Below, in pieces: positions 7,497 through 15,872 of a DNA stretch of 64,000 nt (positions within the stretch are counted from its first letter, which is position 1; the number at the start of each line of letters is the position of its first letter). This DNA is from Amycolatopsis xylanica (GTDB lineage Bacteria; Actinomycetota; Actinomycetes; Mycobacteriales; Pseudonocardiaceae): NCBI RefSeq assembly GCF_900107045.1, contig NZ_FNON01000008.1, positions 310,001 to 374,000 of the forward strand. Reading direction: 5' to 3'. The translations under genes were made by a program, and so were the position numbers. The notes under the pieces were generated by a model, which was given only the letters and a program-made list of their open reading frames with translations, was not told where the DNA came from and searched no databases.

Positions 7497-8402
7497 GTGG
7501 ATCTCGCGGCGCTGCTGGACCGGATAGCCGACGACGTCACGCCCGAAATCGGCCGTGGCGCCGTCGCGGATTACATTCCCGCGCTGGCACAAGCCGATCC
7601 ACATCGGTTCGGCATGGCGGTGGCCGAAGTGGATGGTTCACTGCATGGTGTCGGCGACTGGCGGCAGCCGTTCTCGATCCAGAGCATGTCGAAGGTGTTC
7701 ACGCTCGCGCTAACGCTCGCGCACGGCGACGACGTATGGACGCGAGTGGGCCGCGAACCGTCGGGCAATCCGTTCAATTCCTTGGTGCAGCTGGAAAACG
7801 AGGACGGCATTCCGCGCAACCCGTTCATCAACGCCGGCGCGCTGGTGGTGACCGACGAATTGGCCAGCCACGGCGACGCCGCCGGCGCGTTGCTCACCTT
7901 CCTGCGCGAGGAAAGCGGCAACCCCGGAATCGGCGTCGACGCCGAAGTGGCCACCTCCGAAGCTGGGCACGCCGACCGCAACCGGGCATTGGCGTACTTC
8001 ATGGCCTCCTACGGCAACATACGCAACCCGGTGCCCGACGTGCTCGCCCAGTACGTCCGCCAGTGCTCGATCGCGATGAGCTGCGCCGACGTCGCCCGTT
8101 CCGCGGTGTTCCTGGCCCGGCACGGCCTCCGCAACGACGGCACCCGGCTGCTCGGCCTCAGCGCGGCCAAGCGGATCAACGCGGTGATGCTGACCTGCGG
8201 CACCTACGACGCCGCCGGCGAGTTCGCCTACCGTGTCGGCCTGCCGGGCAAGAGCGGTGTCGGCGGCGGGATCGTGGCGATCGTGCCGGGGCGCTGCGCG
8301 GTCTGCGTGTGGAGCCCCGGCCTGGACGCGCGCGGCAACTCGGTCGCCGGGGTCGCGGCGCTCGACCGCTTCACCACCCTCACCGGCTGGTCGATCTTCT
8401 GA
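7497..8402 (+). CDS. glsA: Glutaminase A
   Basis: 301 residues, the usual length of GlsA, hydrolysing L-glutamine to glutamate and ammonia. The serine-lysine catalytic pair is visible in PFSIQSMSKVFTL (S-x-x-K), with the family motifs GREPSGNPFNSL, NPFINAGA and GKSGVGGGI. It starts at GTG 7497. Divergent from an amino-acid permease, so the pair may serve nitrogen scavenging. A large inverted array of 21-bp repeats follows ten bases after the stop and probably terminates transcription. Confidence 0.93.
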   Translation: MDLAALLDRIADDVTPEIGRGAVADYIPALAQADPHRFGMAVAEVDGSLHGVGDWRQPFSIQSMSKVFTLALTLAHGDDVWTRVGREPSGNPFNSLVQLENEDGIPRNPFINAGALVVTDELASHGDAAGALLTFLREESGNPGIGVDAEVATSEAGHADRNRALAYFMASYGNIRNPVPDVLAQYVRQCSIAMSCADVARSAVFLARHGLRNDGTRLLGLSAAKRINAVMLTCGTYDAAGEFAYRVGLPGKSGVGGGIVAIVPGRCAVCVWSPGLDARGNSVAGVAALDRFTTLTGWSIF

Positions 8403-8411
8403 CCCGCCCGG

Positions 8412-8546
8412 CGTGTCGTCCGTCCAGGTACGCGTGTCGTCCATCCATGCACGGATGCCGTCCATCCGCGTACGCCGCCGCCCCATACGCGGATGGACGA
8501 CACGCGTACACAGCCGGACGACACGCGTACCTGGACGGACGACACG
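8412..8546. repeat. 21-bp repeat, three units facing three inverted units
   Basis: Units at 8412-8432, 8433-8453 and 8454-8474 run in one orientation. After nine bases, units at 8484-8504, 8505-8525 and 8526-8546 run in the other. Each ends or begins with the core TCGTCC..TCC / GGA..GGACGA. Outermost units 1 and 6 are exact reverse complements; the inner pairs are imperfect. The whole can fold into one ~63-bp stem directly after glsA. The same unit recurs at 63241-63324. No spacers, so this is not a CRISPR array. Confidence 0.9.
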
Positions 8547-8561
8547 ATTTCCCATCAAATG

Positions 8562-8581
8562 GCGACATGACCATATGTCGC
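8562..8581. promoter_or_regulatory. Short dyad upstream of the glucosaminidase
   Basis: GCGACAT (8562-8568) and ATGTCGC (8575-8581) form a perfect 7-bp dyad with a six-base spacer in the 417-base region before the GH2 gene. A second palindromic core AAGCGCTT lies near 8600. Either could be an operator of a LacI- or ROK-type sugar regulator; no regulator gene is present in the window. Confidence 0.35.
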
Positions 8582-8634
8582 GATAACGCATATTGAGAAA
8601 GCGCTTACAGCGGTACCTTAAACAACTGGAACAA

Positions 8635-8650
8635 GCTGGTCAAGACCGGT
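8635..8650. promoter_or_regulatory. Candidate DasR operator (dre site)
   Basis: GCTGGTCAAGACCGGT matches the known DasR consensus ACTGGTCTAGACCAGT at 13 of 16 positions and is itself largely palindromic. It lies 170 bases before the GTG of the exo-glucosaminidase. DasR is the GntR-family repressor of chitin/chitosan and GlcNAc genes in actinobacteria, released by GlcN6P/GlcNAc6P, which fits the downstream enzyme. Confidence 0.6.
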
Positions 8651-8819
8651 ATTGCCGGACCATTACACAACTACGTGCAATCGAATGGATTGCATGCCAT
8701 CGGACATTGCCCGGCTTCACGGAGATCGTCTAGCATCGGCGGCAATCGGTTACTCGCATAAGAGACATTTCCGTCGTATTTGCGATCCCCCGCCCCCGTG
8801 TGCCCGAGGAGGCGCATCA

Positions 8820-11534
8820 GTGAAGTCCAGGCAAAAGAGTCCACGCACCGCGGTCCGGTTACTGACGACCACCGCGCTGGTCGGCGCCGTCTGCGGCGCT
8901 GCCGTGCTACCCCAGGCCAATGGCGCACCCACCGCGCCCACCGCTTCCAAGGCGGCGACCTCGCTCACCGTGCCCGCAGCCGCGGGCGCCGAGGCGGCGC
9001 TTCCCGGCTACCGCATCCAGTCCTCGGCCAAGGTGAGCGACGACGCGGCGGTGAGCAAGCCGGACTTCCCGGCCGACGGCTGGTACCCGGTCTCCGCCCG
9101 GTCCACGGTCTTCGCGGGCCTGCTGGAGAACGGCAAGTACCCCGACCCGTTCTATTCGACCAACCTGAAGTCGGCCGACCCGGCGGACTTCACCGTGCCG
9201 TGGTGGTACCGCACGCAGCTGAACGTCGACTCGACCGCGCAGCGCACCTACCTCGACTTCTCGGGCGTGCTCTCCCGTGCGGACGTGTGGGTCAACGGCA
9301 CGAAGGTCGCCGACAGCAAGCAGGTCGTCGGCTCCTACACCCACCACGACCTGGACATCACCTCCGTGGTGAAGCCGGGCGCGAACGCGGTCGCGCTGAA
9401 GATCTACCCGAACGACCCGAACCGCGACCTGACCATGGGCTGGATCGACTGGGCCCAGACCCCGCCCGACAAGAACATGGGCATCGTGCGTGACGTGCTG
9501 GTCCGCCGCAGCGGCCCGGTCGCGCTGCGGGGCGCGCACGTCAACACGAAGCTGGCGGCCGACCTCAAGCACGCGGACCTCACCGCCGAGGTGGACGTCC
9601 GCAACGACTCGGACGCGCCGGTCACCACGACCGTCTCCGGGACCGTCGCGGGCGTCGCGATCAGCCAGAACGTCTCGCTGGCCGCCAAGGAGAAGAAGAA
9701 CGTCTCCTTCCCCGTGGTCGGCCTCGACAACCCGGACGTCTGGTGGCCGGCGGGCATGGGCGGCCAGCACCGCTACGACCTGAAGCTGGCGGCCACCGTC
9801 AACGGCGCCGCGTCCGACGACGCGGCCCAGAAGTTCGGCGTCCGCGAGGTCAAGGCCCCGATCAGGGGCGAGGGCCGCCAGTACTCGATCAACGGCAAGC
9901 AGCTGCTGATCCTCGGCGGCGGTTACTCGCCCGACCTGTTCATGCGCTGGGACGCGGCGCAGGCCAGGACCCGCCTGAACTACGTGCTCAACATGGGACT
10001 GAACACGGTCCGCCTGGAAGGCCACATCGAAGGGGACGACTTCTTCGACATGGCCGACGAGATGGGCGTGCTGACCATGCCCGGCTGGGAATGCTGTGAC
10101 AAGTGGGAAGGCGAGGGCAACGACGGCGGCGAGGGCGGCCAGAAGTGGACGCCCGAGGACTACGTCACCGCCAAGCTGTCGATGACCGGTGAGGCCGAGC
10201 GCCTGCGCAATCACCCGAGCGTGATCTCGTTCCACATCGGCAGTGACATGGCGCCGAACGCCACCCAGGAGAAGAACTACCTGGACGCGGTCAAGGCCGC
10301 GGACTTCGACGTCCCGATCATGAACGCCGCCAAGACGCAGACCACGCCGATCATCGGCAAGTCCGGCATGAAGATGAACGGCCCGTACGAGTGGATCCCG
10401 CCGAACTACTGGTACGACAAGGCCCACAAGAAGGCCGGTGGCGCCTGGGGCTTCAACTCGGAGACCAGTGCCGGCGTCAACATCCCGACGCTCGACACCC
10501 TCAAGCGGATGCTGTCGGCCGGTGAGCTCGAAGCGCTCTGGAAGAACCCCAAGGCGGTGCAGTACCACCGCTCCCAGTCCACCCAGTTCAACACCATCGA
10601 GCGGTTCGCCAACGCGCTGAACAACCGCTACGGCAAATCGTCCAGCCTCGAGGAGTGGGTCAAGAAGTCCCAGCTCGCGCAGTACGAGAACGTCCGCGCC
10701 GAGTTCGAGTCGCACGCACGGAACTACACCGACTCGTCGAACCCCTCGACCGGGCTCATCTACTGGATGCTCAACAGCCCCTGGACCTCGCTGCACTGGC
10801 AGCTGTTCGACCGCTACATGGACCAGGGCGGCGCCTACTTCGGCGTCAAGAAGGCGAACGAGCCGCTGCACATCCAGTACTCGTACGACAACAACTCGGT
10901 CGTGGTGATCAACAAGAACCAGAGCGCCGCGAGCGGCCTGAAGGCCACGACCAAGGTGTACAACCTGGACGGCACCGAGAAGTACAGCAAGACCGCCACC
11001 GTCTCGGTCCCGGCGAACGGCGGCAAGGCCACCGCGACGACCATCCCATCGATCAGCGGCCTGTCCGCGACCTACCTGGTCAAGCTGACGCTGACCGACT
11101 CGTCCGGCAAGGAGGTCAGCCGCAACGTGTACTGGCTGTCGTCCGGCTCCAAGGACGAGACGAACTGGAGCAAGACGACCTGGTGGGGCTCGGAGATCAA
11201 GTCGTACGCGGACCTTTCGGCGCTGAGCAAGCTGGCGTCGACCTCGGTCTCGGCGACCGCGACGTCGAGCACCTCCGGTGACCGGACCACGACCACGGTC
11301 ACGCTCAAGAACACCGGCACCGGCAAGATCCCGGCGTTCTATCTGGACGCGAAGGTCGTCTCGGGCGGGACCCCGGTCCTGCCGGTCGAGTGGACGGACA
11401 ACGCGGTCAGCCTGTGGCCCGGCGAGCAGGTCACGCTCACCGCGACCTACCGCACGGCCGACCTGAAGGGCGGCGCGCCGTCCGTGCGGGTCACCGGGCA
11501 GAACACCGGCACCCAAACGGTGCCGGCCAAGTAA
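8820..11534 (+). CDS. csxA: Secreted exo-beta-D-glucosaminidase, GH2 (CsxA-like)
   Basis: 904 residues. The enzyme removes glucosamine from the non-reducing end of chitosan outside the cell. Close relative of CsxA of Amycolatopsis orientalis as I remember it: PWWYRTQLNVD, GMGGQHRYDL, MPGWECCDKWEG and NSETSAG are shared. The catalytic residues fall at D476 (HIGSD, acid/base) and E548 (NSETSAG, nucleophile), both exactly seven beyond CsxA D469 and E541. The chosen GTG has GAGGAGG just upstream and opens a signal peptide (KSRQKSPRTAVRLL... ending near ANGA). An in-frame ATG at 8652 would add 56 non-signal residues. Unlike CsxA (1032 residues) it stops after the beta-sandwich domains: the C-terminal CBM35 is missing. 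Probably DasR-controlled. Confidence 0.93.
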   Translation: MKSRQKSPRTAVRLLTTTALVGAVCGAAVLPQANGAPTAPTASKAATSLTVPAAAGAEAALPGYRIQSSAKVSDDAAVSKPDFPADGWYPVSARSTVFAGLLENGKYPDPFYSTNLKSADPADFTVPWWYRTQLNVDSTAQRTYLDFSGVLSRADVWVNGTKVADSKQVVGSYTHHDLDITSVVKPGANAVALKIYPNDPNRDLTMGWIDWAQTPPDKNMGIVRDVLVRRSGPVALRGAHVNTKLAADLKHADLTAEVDVRNDSDAPVTTTVSGTVAGVAISQNVSLAAKEKKNVSFPVVGLDNPDVWWPAGMGGQHRYDLKLAATVNGAASDDAAQKFGVREVKAPIRGEGRQYSINGKQLLILGGGYSPDLFMRWDAAQARTRLNYVLNMGLNTVRLEGHIEGDDFFDMADEMGVLTMPGWECCDKWEGEGNDGGEGGQKWTPEDYVTAKLSMTGEAERLRNHPSVISFHIGSDMAPNATQEKNYLDAVKAADFDVPIMNAAKTQTTPIIGKSGMKMNGPYEWIPPNYWYDKAHKKAGGAWGFNSETSAGVNIPTLDTLKRMLSAGELEALWKNPKAVQYHRSQSTQFNTIERFANALNNRYGKSSSLEEWVKKSQLAQYENVRAEFESHARNYTDSSNPSTGLIYWMLNSPWTSLHWQLFDRYMDQGGAYFGVKKANEPLHIQYSYDNNSVVVINKNQSAASGLKATTKVYNLDGTEKYSKTATVSVPANGGKATATTIPSISGLSATYLVKLTLTDSSGKEVSRNVYWLSSGSKDETNWSKTTWWGSEIKSYADLSALSKLASTSVSATATSSTSGDRTTTTVTLKNTGTGKIPAFYLDAKVVSGGTPVLPVEWTDNAVSLWPGEQVTLTATYRTADLKGGAPSVRVTGQNTGTQTVPAK

Positions 11535-11544
11535 GTCGCTCGCG

Positions 11545-11579
11545 CGAAGGCCCCCTCCGAACTTCGGAGGGGGCCTTCG
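11545..11579. terminator. Intrinsic-type terminator after csxA
   Basis: Perfect 16-bp arms (11545-11560 and 11564-11579) with a three-base loop, G/C-rich, 10 bases after the csxA stop, followed by CTTT. A palindromic repeat follows directly. Confidence 0.88.
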
Positions 11580-11589
11580 TCTTTGGGGG

Positions 11590-11635
11590 GTCGTGAGTGT
11601 TCCGGCCGGTTCTAACCGGCCTAAACACTCACGAC
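11590..11635. repeat. 46-bp palindrome, copy 2
   Basis: Same element as at 5958, with outer arms GTCGTGAGTG/CACTCACGAC and centre GGTTCTAACC. It lies in the 272-base space between csxA and the NRPS genes, right after the csxA terminator. The remaining ~170 bases before 11807 must carry the NRPS promoter; no clear -35/-10 is seen. Confidence 0.85.
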
Positions 11636-11806
11636 GGGCGCGGGCTCTCTTCTGGACTGCTCGGTTGTTTCCGAGGCCGGGGTTTCACGCCGAACTGGCT
11701 GTAGCTTGTCTGCAGTGCCCCGAAAACGTCGCGCTCTGGGGAGGGCGGAGGCGAACGAAACGCGGGAGGCACCCCAGTACGAACCAGCCAAGAAGGGGGA
11801 CGGGTC

Positions 11807-12034
11807 ATGCCCGCTACTTCGAATCTCGACCAGGTCATCGAGAAGTACGCCACGGGGAGCTTCACCGACGAAACGCCGTTGCTGGCGGCGGGTATCGAAT
11901 CGCTGGCGCTGCTGCGGCTGGCCGTCGACGTGGTCGATGACGAGGACGCCGAAATCGATCTCACCAGTCTCGTCGACGTGAAGACCATCGGTGACCTCAA
12001 GGTCTGGCTGACGGAGCTGGCGGCCGGCGCATGA
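11807..12034 (+). CDS. Free-standing peptidyl/acyl carrier protein
   Basis: 75 residues, first gene of the NRPS operon. LLAAGIESLALLRL carries the phosphopantetheine-attachment serine S32 in the LxxxGxxSLxLLxL context of carrier proteins. AGAAGGGGG lies just upstream of the ATG. It overlaps the C-A-PCP gene by four bases (ATGA). With no condensation or adenylation domain of its own it must be loaded in trans, most simply by the free A domain at 15873-17432, and would present the first building block to the C domain of 12031-15153. Confidence 0.88.
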   Translation: MPATSNLDQVIEKYATGSFTDETPLLAAGIESLALLRLAVDVVDDEDAEIDLTSLVDVKTIGDLKVWLTELAAGA

Positions 12035-15000
12035 CGAGCCAGGCCTTCTCCATAACCGGGTCCCAGCAAGGACTTCTCGTCGTACACACCCGGGCAGCCG
12101 GGCAACCTGTGTACAACATGCTGGTCCGGTTCGACCTCGATCCGCGCCTGGACGCCGCGCGGGTGGAAGCCGCGATCGCCGCCATGGTCGCCATGCAGCC
12201 CGCGCTGCGGCAGACCTTCGGTGTGCTGCCCGAGATGCACGCGCGGCTCACGCCCGCGACGCCCACTGTCCCTTGTGAACGGGTGATCGTGGCGGCCGCC
12301 GAGTTCGAGGAGGCGGTCGCGACCACCGCGCAGCGGATCGGCAGGCCCGAGTTCGACTTGGAGAACGGCCCGGCGTACCGGTTCGCGACCGTGCGCGCGA
12401 GTGATGACAGCGCGTCGGTGATCCTGCTGGCCGATCATCACATCGTCCTGGATGGACTGTCCGTCGGGCCGATGGTCGGTGACCTGGAACGGATGCTGAC
12501 CGAACCGCTCACGCGAGCCGAGATCGACGCCAAGGTGGAGCTGCGAGAACGCGCCTACCTCAAGGAAATGGCGGCCCAGCTGCGCTCGAGCACCTCCGAA
12601 GCCGCGCTCGAGCGGTCCGCGGCCTGGGCGGAGCGGCTGCGCGCGGTTCCGCCGCTGGAGCTGGCTCCCCGGCCGGGCCGTCCCACTCAGACCTCGTTCA
12701 GCGGCGCCCGTGTGCGGTGGCGGCTCGACGACGCGGAAGCCACCGCGCTCGCCGCCACCTGCCAGGACCTCAACGTCTCCCCCTTCGTGCTGTTCACCGG
12801 GATCTACGGCGCGGTGCTGGCCCGGCACGGCAATGTGCCGGAAGTGCTGGTCGGCAGCCCGTTCCTGGCCAGGCGGACGGTCGGCGCCTTCGATCTGTGC
12901 GGGTTCTTCGTCAACACGCTGCCGGTGACCGTAGGGGTCGACTGGACGCGCCCTGTCGCCGACCATCTGTCCACAGTGGTCACCGAGGCGATCGACTTCT
13001 GCCGCTCCAACACCGACATCAGCTTCACGCAGCTCGTCGCGGACGTGCGACCCGACCGGACGACGAACCGGAACCCGCTGTTCTCCGCCATGGTGGCGAT
13101 GCAGGACACGTTCACCGCGGGCCCCGGCGGGCCCGTCCGCCGGGTCACCGAACCCGGCAACGACACCGCCAAGTTCGACCTGTGGCTCGGCCTGACCCCG
13201 GTCGACGGCACCTGGCTGCTGGAGCTGGAGTACGACCAGGAGCTCATCGCGCCTGCCGTGGCCGACGATCTGCTCACCTCGCTGCGCACCGCGCTGCGTC
13301 GGACGATCGCGGACAGTTCCCTTTCGCTGGCCGAGCTTTTCTCCGACGCTTCGGCGGCGGCCAGCACCCGGTCCGACGGCTGGCGCGCCGAGCCGCAGTA
13401 CCCCACGCTGGTCGAGGGCGTCGAAGCGACGGCGCGCCGCACCCCGGACGCGATCGCCATCGACGAGCCCGGGCACCAGGTGACCTACGCGGAACTCGTC
13501 GCCGCCGTGGAGCGGGCTTCCGGCGGGCTCGCCGAGCGCGGCATCGGCCGCGGTGACCTGGTCGGGCTGGCCGCCGACAACCTCGTCGACACGGTCACGG
13601 CCGTGCTGGCGATTCTCCGCCGTGGCGCGGCTTTCCTGCCACTGGACGAAAGCCTGCCCAAGGAACGCCTGACCTACATGGCCGGTAAGGCGGAATGCCG
13701 TCTCGTCGCCGGGAACGAAGTCGTGCCCGGTGTGTCCACAGTGGCCATCAAGGAACTGGCGGAGGCCGAACCCGGCGAGGCGACGGGTGACCCGGACGCG
13801 CCGGTCTACGTGATGTTCACCTCCGGCTCGACCGGCACGCCCAAGGGTGTCCAAATGGGACAGCGCTGGCTGACCCGGCTCGCCGCCTGGCAGATCGACG
13901 CGTTGCGCATGGACCACGACACCCGGTTCCTCCAGTACGCGCCGCTCGGCTTCGACGTCTGCTTCCAGGAGATCCTGCCGACGCTGCTCAGCGGCGGCAC
14001 GGTGATCTCGCGCGGCGCGGCCGACCGGCGTGACTTCGCCGCGGTGCTGAAGCGGATCGCCGAATCCGAGGCCACGCACGTGTACCTGCCGGTGGCCGCG
14101 CTGCGCCCGCTGGTGCTGCACGCGCTCGACCGGGGCACGCGGCTGCCCGCGCTGCGCAAGCTCTGCGTCTCGGGTGAGCAGTTGCTCGTGGACGAGCAGT
14201 TGCGCGAGTTCTTCGTCCAGCACCCGCATTGCGAGCTGGTCAACCACTACGGCCCCACCGAGACCCAGGCCGTCACGACGCGGCGGCTGTCCGCCGAGGA
14301 CGGGACGTGGCCGGTGCACGTGCCGATCGGGACGCCGCTGCCCGGCGTCGCCGCGTACGTGGTCGACGCGACCGGGCACCTGGCGCCGACCGGTGTTCCC
14401 GGCGAGCTTTTCCTTGGCGGGCACTGTCTTTCCGACGGCTACCGCAACGACCCCGTGCTGACCGGGGAACGGTTCGTGCCGGACACCTTCGCCGGCTCCG
14501 GCCTGATGTACCGCACCGGCGACCTGGTGGTCCGCGATCACCGCGGCGAGCTGATCTTCCTCGGCAGGCTGGACACCCAGGTGAAGATCCGGGGCAACCG
14601 GGTCGAGCTGTCCGAGATCGAGGCGGTGGCGACCCGGGTGCTCGGCGTGCGCCAGGCCGTCGCGGTGGTGCACGGCGAAGGCGCGGCCAAGGAGATCGCG
14701 CTGCTGCTGGTCCCGCACCCCGGCGCGACGCCGGAGCCGGACCGGGTGCGCACCCACATCGCGGCCACCCTGCCCGAGTACATGCGTCCACTGTGGATCT
14801 TCACGGTGGACGCGATCCCGGCGACGCCGACCGGGAAGACCGACCGCAGGGCGCTCGGCCGGATACTCGACGAGCAGCTCGCCGCCCAGCGCGAGGTCGA
14901 GGCACCCGTGGCGGAGTACGAGAGCGACCTCGAACGCGAGCTCGCCGCGCTGTGGGCACGGGTGCTCAAGACCGACGGCATCCTCCGCGACCGGCCGGTG

Positions 15001-15153
15001 CTGGAGTACGGCGCGCATTCGCTGAACATCTTCACCACCTTCGCGGAGATCCAGCAGACGTACGGGGTCACGCTGACGATGGGCGAGTTCTTCGCGTCGC
15101 CCACGATCGCCACGCTGGCCTCGCTGATCCACTCGGCTCAGGAGGACGAATGA
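12031..15153 (+). CDS. NRPS module C-A-PCP, proline-like specificity
   Basis: 1040 residues. Condensation domain to ~430 with active site HHIVLDG (136-142). Adenylation domain ~450-890 with A3 FTSGSTGTPKG, A5 NHYGPTE, hinge YRTGDL and catalytic Lys in PTGKTDRR. Carrier domain with S997 in YGAHSLN (usual GGHSL altered). Reading the pocket by alignment to GrsA/GrsB gives D235 V236 Q239 Y278 C299 S301 H322 A330 V331. The D-V-Q...H frame and surrounding FDVCFQEI and SGEQL match prolyl domains such as GrsB module 1 (DVQ-F/L-I-A-H-V-V), with differences at 299/301/330 that could fit a proline analogue. The C domain without any upstream domain implies that it takes its donor from the free PCP. Confidence 0.95.
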   Translation: MTSQAFSITGSQQGLLVVHTRAAGQPVYNMLVRFDLDPRLDAARVEAAIAAMVAMQPALRQTFGVLPEMHARLTPATPTVPCERVIVAAAEFEEAVATTAQRIGRPEFDLENGPAYRFATVRASDDSASVILLADHHIVLDGLSVGPMVGDLERMLTEPLTRAEIDAKVELRERAYLKEMAAQLRSSTSEAALERSAAWAERLRAVPPLELAPRPGRPTQTSFSGARVRWRLDDAEATALAATCQDLNVSPFVLFTGIYGAVLARHGNVPEVLVGSPFLARRTVGAFDLCGFFVNTLPVTVGVDWTRPVADHLSTVVTEAIDFCRSNTDISFTQLVADVRPDRTTNRNPLFSAMVAMQDTFTAGPGGPVRRVTEPGNDTAKFDLWLGLTPVDGTWLLELEYDQELIAPAVADDLLTSLRTALRRTIADSSLSLAELFSDASAAASTRSDGWRAEPQYPTLVEGVEATARRTPDAIAIDEPGHQVTYAELVAAVERASGGLAERGIGRGDLVGLAADNLVDTVTAVLAILRRGAAFLPLDESLPKERLTYMAGKAECRLVAGNEVVPGVSTVAIKELAEAEPGEATGDPDAPVYVMFTSGSTGTPKGVQMGQRWLTRLAAWQIDALRMDHDTRFLQYAPLGFDVCFQEILPTLLSGGTVISRGAADRRDFAAVLKRIAESEATHVYLPVAALRPLVLHALDRGTRLPALRKLCVSGEQLLVDEQLREFFVQHPHCELVNHYGPTETQAVTTRRLSAEDGTWPVHVPIGTPLPGVAAYVVDATGHLAPTGVPGELFLGGHCLSDGYRNDPVLTGERFVPDTFAGSGLMYRTGDLVVRDHRGELIFLGRLDTQVKIRGNRVELSEIEAVATRVLGVRQAVAVVHGEGAAKEIALLLVPHPGATPEPDRVRTHIAATLPEYMRPLWIFTVDAIPATPTGKTDRRALGRILDEQLAAQREVEAPVAEYESDLERELAALWARVLKTDGILRDRPVLEYGAHSLNIFTTFAEIQQTYGVTLTMGEFFASPTIATLASLIHSAQEDE

Positions 15154-15854
15154 CGACCACGACGGCTTCGAGCAGGCTGGTCCCGCTGGTGCGCAAGGGA
15201 TCCCGGCCCTCGGCGGTGCTGCTGCCCGGCGCGGGCGGCGGCCTGGGTTACTACCTCAAGCTGGCCGGGTTCCTAGGGAAGACCAGGAACGTCTACGGAA
15301 TCCGGGCATCGGGGCTGGTGGCCGGTGAAGGCACCGAGAACCGCGTCCCCGACATGGTGGATTCGGTGGTCCAGGTGCTCGACAACGCGGGCGTCGAGCC
15401 GGATCTGGTACTCGGCTGGTCGATGGGTGGCGTGATCGGCTGGGAGACGAGCCGCAGGCTGGCCGAGCGTGGCGTCGAGCCGTCGCTGGTCATGCTGGAC
15501 ACCTCGCCGTTCTCCTTCGCGGCGGGCGACGGGTTCGCGGACTGGCTGCTGGACAAGATCGGCGGCATGCTCGGCCCCCGCCCCGACGAGGAGGCCGCGG
15601 CCCGGGTGAAGCGGGTGCTGGAGGGCCAGCTGACCGCGCTGTCGGACAACAAGGTCGAACGTGAGTACGCGGGCCGGGTGCTGTACTTCGCCTGCGCCGA
15701 GCCGGAAGACGTGCGAGAGCAGAACCTGGCCGCGTGGCGGCAGCTGGCGCCGGACTTCAGCGCGCACCAGGTCGACGTCGATCACTACTCGATCGCCAAG
15801 CCGGAGAACTTCCCGGCGCTGCGGGAACCGCTGGCCGCCTTCCTCACCACCTGA
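15150..15854 (+). CDS. Stand-alone (type II) thioesterase
   Basis: 234-residue alpha/beta hydrolase of the NRPS/PKS thioesterase family. Catalytic Ser91 is in GWSMGG, an Asp follows in VMLDTSP, and His is in VDVDHYSIA. LLPGAGGG near residue 25 supplies the oxyanion side. ATG overlaps the NRPS stop (ATGA). A terminal TE already exists on the C-PCP-TE protein, so this one probably clears misloaded carriers or, less likely, releases an intermediate from the proline-like module. Confidence 0.88.
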   Translation: MTTTTASSRLVPLVRKGSRPSAVLLPGAGGGLGYYLKLAGFLGKTRNVYGIRASGLVAGEGTENRVPDMVDSVVQVLDNAGVEPDLVLGWSMGGVIGWETSRRLAERGVEPSLVMLDTSPFSFAAGDGFADWLLDKIGGMLGPRPDEEAAARVKRVLEGQLTALSDNKVEREYAGRVLYFACAEPEDVREQNLAAWRQLAPDFSAHQVDVDHYSIAKPENFPALREPLAAFLTT

Positions 15855-15872
15855 CATTTGGAGTCTGCCGTC

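Noticed and set aside
8412..8546. CRISPR-like array
   Set aside because: The 21-bp units are contiguous with no spacers, half are inverted, and no cas genes are present.
8652..8819. Earlier ATG start for the glucosaminidase
   Set aside because: It would place 56 residues before the signal peptide and translate through the DasR-type region; GTG 8820 has a good ribosome site and opens directly into a signal sequence.
11629..15132. A 1167-codon open frame antisense to the NRPS gene
   Set aside because: It is the GC-rich mirror of the C-A-PCP coding frame, with no domain or ribosome site. Similar long antisense frames opposite csxA, the STAND gene and hrpB were rejected for the same reason.
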